NCBI RefSeq assembly: GCF_022965805.1
Contig: NC_133105.1
Span: 62,001 to 126,000 of the forward strand
Direction of reading: 5' to 3'
Origin: Primulina eburnea
Lineage: Eukaryota > Streptophyta > Magnoliopsida > Lamiales > Gesneriaceae
DNA length: 64,000 bases
The position numbers and the translations under genes were made by a program. Shown in pieces: positions 61,713 to 64,000 of this stretch. Position 1 is the stretch's first letter; each line of letters starts with the position of its first letter. The notes below the pieces were generated by a model, which saw only the letters and a program-made list of their open reading frames with translations, was not told where the DNA came from and searched no databases.

Positions 61713-64000
61713 AATTTTCTATCAACAGATCGTTCTAAACAAATAAACAATTTGCAGCTCGATTCAACAGCACCGAATAACGTGAACTCAGAACCCTAAG
61801 AACGACGGGCAGGGAGAAATTTTAGTCATTTCTTTTGATCCAATATAATATAAAATAAATAATATTATCAAAAAAAATATAATATTCATATTTTGTATAT
61901 ATTTCATTATTTGAAAACCCTAGAATAACCCTAGAAGTCTGAAATTACTTATTAAACTATTTCTTGGTTATTGGTCGCTCGTTTCATGTTAATTTTTTTT
62001 TTTTCACGCCAGTACGTACCTCTCTCTCAAAAGTACACAAAAGTTAGAACAATGTCAAAGTTTTTCTTTATTTCGATTATCAAAATCAAGGGATTACGGT
62101 ATAACACCGTTCTTCAATTAAATCGAAAAAAAATTGTAGGCCTCAGCTTTTGAACGTATAATATAATATCAATATATAATAGTGGAAGCGTTATTAAAAA
62201 TTATTTAAATTCATGACATAGACTCTTTTCTATATAATCATACTTTATTTTATTTACAATGCAGTGCAAGACAATATAATGAATTAGACTTTTCTCTTTC
62301 CTCAGGTTGTGGCTCCGTTCACCTGTATCTGGAATTTATAGTAAATAGAAGAAACATAAGTTAAGTATTTGAGGATTTAGAGTATTGAAATGAAAGAATC
62401 AATGAAATATCATGTCAAGAATGTTTCGATTCTAGAATATTCTATATGCAGGCTAAAGAGGTGTCTGGAACCATTATTATGTGTAGCACTTTCCTCACAT
62501 ACTCATGTAAAATCTGTACAATTGATTAGTACGAGCAAAGGTGAACTTATGATTCCGAACCCAAGTCGCGTTGTTCAAATCAACCATATACCCTGATTTT
62601 ACCCCGTTGTCATTGGACTCACTTTCCGAGTCTAAGCCACGTTGTCCAGTGAACTGGAAATCTGGTTTCCAACTCCATTCATTCGTTCGTTTTCAATCAT
62701 ATCTCATGTATTTTACCAAGAATCAAGTACACCAAACAATCAAAGATAAATCAAGATGATCATATGTAGTTCGATTTATTCAATATATTGCATTTCATGG
62801 AAAAATTTAATAGTTGAGAGAATTACGATATATTCTAGGCCAAATACCAAACAAGTCATTTTAAATAAAACTGATAATAAACATCACCTCCATACCTTAC
62901 TCAGTGATTTGCTTTGACAATCCAATTACTTCGATATTCAGATATTCATCAATGTTGTGATAATTCATATGTTAGTAAGATTCCTCGATAATTGATTTGC
63001 CTAAGTTCAGATCTTGATTAAATTTGAGCTTAGACACATCCTTAAAATTACGAGAATATCATAATAATTCGAAATTAATTCCAATAATTCTGAAATTTTC
63101 ACTGTATGTGTATTTTGTAAAGTGTTATAACTTTTGTATGGAAAGTTTTCAAATTCAAAACTCATTTTATCGAGATCGTATATTTCAGGCTGGTCTACTA
63201 TGGGTTTTTCCGCCCCGAAAAATGAGACTTTCGCCATTGTTTCCAGCTATTGACTGAACCTTGAGCGTACTTAGCATCATGTTCAACATTTTCCTTTCTA
63301 TAATTAAGTTCAGAAACAATATGCATGATTGAAATCCAGAAGCATCAAAATTGAAGTTAACCATCCCAAAATTTTGAGGAAATTAATTTTGTTTTTCCTC
63401 CAAAAATTTATAGAAATTTCTAGACTACTTCAAAAGCTTTGAAATTTGAAATTATAGTTTAGAAAAAGTGGAGAAACCTTCGGACATGAAAATTCAGATC
63501 ATCGGAGCGACACGTGTAATGGGGTGTGACGACGATTCTGGCGCCACATGCGACCGATATTTTCCGGGCAGAATCCATTCATCAATAACCTAAAACTTTT
63601 CTATACAAAGTTTTCGGAGAAAAACAACATAATTTGCATTTTTAAAGTGGATAGCTAGCAAATTTGCTACCGGAAATAAGCATTTCCGTTGACTTTCTGA
63701 GCGATTTACTAAAATGCATGGATTCTACTCAAGACCACGAACAACATTTGTGTTATTACCAAAATCTAAATAAAAAGTTAAGCAAGCGTTTCAAATGCAT
63801 GAACATGCAACTTAAAAAGATTATTTCTGGATGTATACATTTGTAGATGATTACGGGTTTTGATTTTTTTGAAGCAATCCATGAAACCGTTTGCTACATC
63901 TCCTGCATCAACGTGTTTCTGAGTGTGATAAGAAGTTTAGGTAAATTTTCCATAATTTTCCGACAAGGTTTACTAATTTTCAAGGATTTTCCTCAAATTT
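61713..64000. other. 5' flank of the PDS5 gene, no gene seen
   Basis: The first 100-150 bases upstream of the ATG would hold the 5' UTR and promoter; I see no clear TATA box. Beyond 61850 the stretch is AT-rich. Short frames up to 77 codons show no family, codon pattern or context of a gene. A GC-richer patch near 63500-63570 with TCTGGCGCCACATGCG might be an old LTR piece. Confidence 0.5.

Noticed and set aside
62390..63846. Small frames upstream of PDS5 as a divergent gene
   Set aside because: All are under 80 codons with no domain, no splice signals linking them and no codon pattern distinct from the AT-rich background.

Overview
This window is nuclear DNA from a flowering plant. It contains one intact multi-exon host gene, a PDS5-type cohesin cofactor, next to about 49 kb of nested LTR retrotransposons. 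The host is probably a eudicot; the sequence alone does not fix the species. Evidence for a plant: GT-AG introns with plant-like branch points, Athila, Sirevirus, Tat and Tekay-like retroelement lineages, tRNA-Asp-like and tRNA-iMet primer-binding sites, and C-to-T nonsense mutations as expected in methylated repeats.

Layout. 1-522 is a non-coding flank with twin palindromes. 523-12576 is an Athila-lineage element (A) whose 1.4-kb 5' LTR is split by an inverted solo LTR (1590-3641). Its gag-pol is broken and is followed by an extra downstream ORF. 12577-16676 is a second copy of the 3' third of the same element, fused to a cut LTR, with a nearly intact 375-residue extra ORF. 16677-24180 is a truncated Sirevirus-like copia with a degenerate env-like ORF and an antisense ORF that has its own TATA box. 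24181-27209 is a minus-strand chromovirus fragment, followed by a SINE-like tandem pair and an LTR fragment. 28476-38000 is a second Athila-lineage element (B); its integrase is split by a solo LTR with a perfect GCATT duplication, and its 3' end is lost in a 100-N gap. 38640-39605 is a decayed hAT fragment. 39606-49010 is an old copia remnant split by a deleted Tat-like element (41885-48417, perfect TTGTG duplication), which itself carries a solo LTR and two minisatellite-like arrays.

49358-61712 (minus strand) is the PDS5 homologue: 13 exons and 870 codons by my reading, with the frame kept at every junction. Its intron 7 holds a young, structurally complete Ty1/copia element (51757-56631) in antisense. 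61713-64000 is 5' flank with no gene I can support.

The most unusual signal is a recurring architecture of GC-rich dyad boxes. Two 12-14-bp boxes lie about 22-23 bp apart, and the pairs repeat every 51-54 or 71-76 bp. The arrays occur in the LTR promoter region of at least five LTR copies and again in the 3' UTR just before the extra ORF of the Athila elements. The box sequence differs between elements, but spacing and self-complementarity are kept, and each Athila element has the same box type in its LTR and its 3' UTR. In several cases a TATA box follows directly. This looks like a modular promoter or anti-silencing array; that role is inference.
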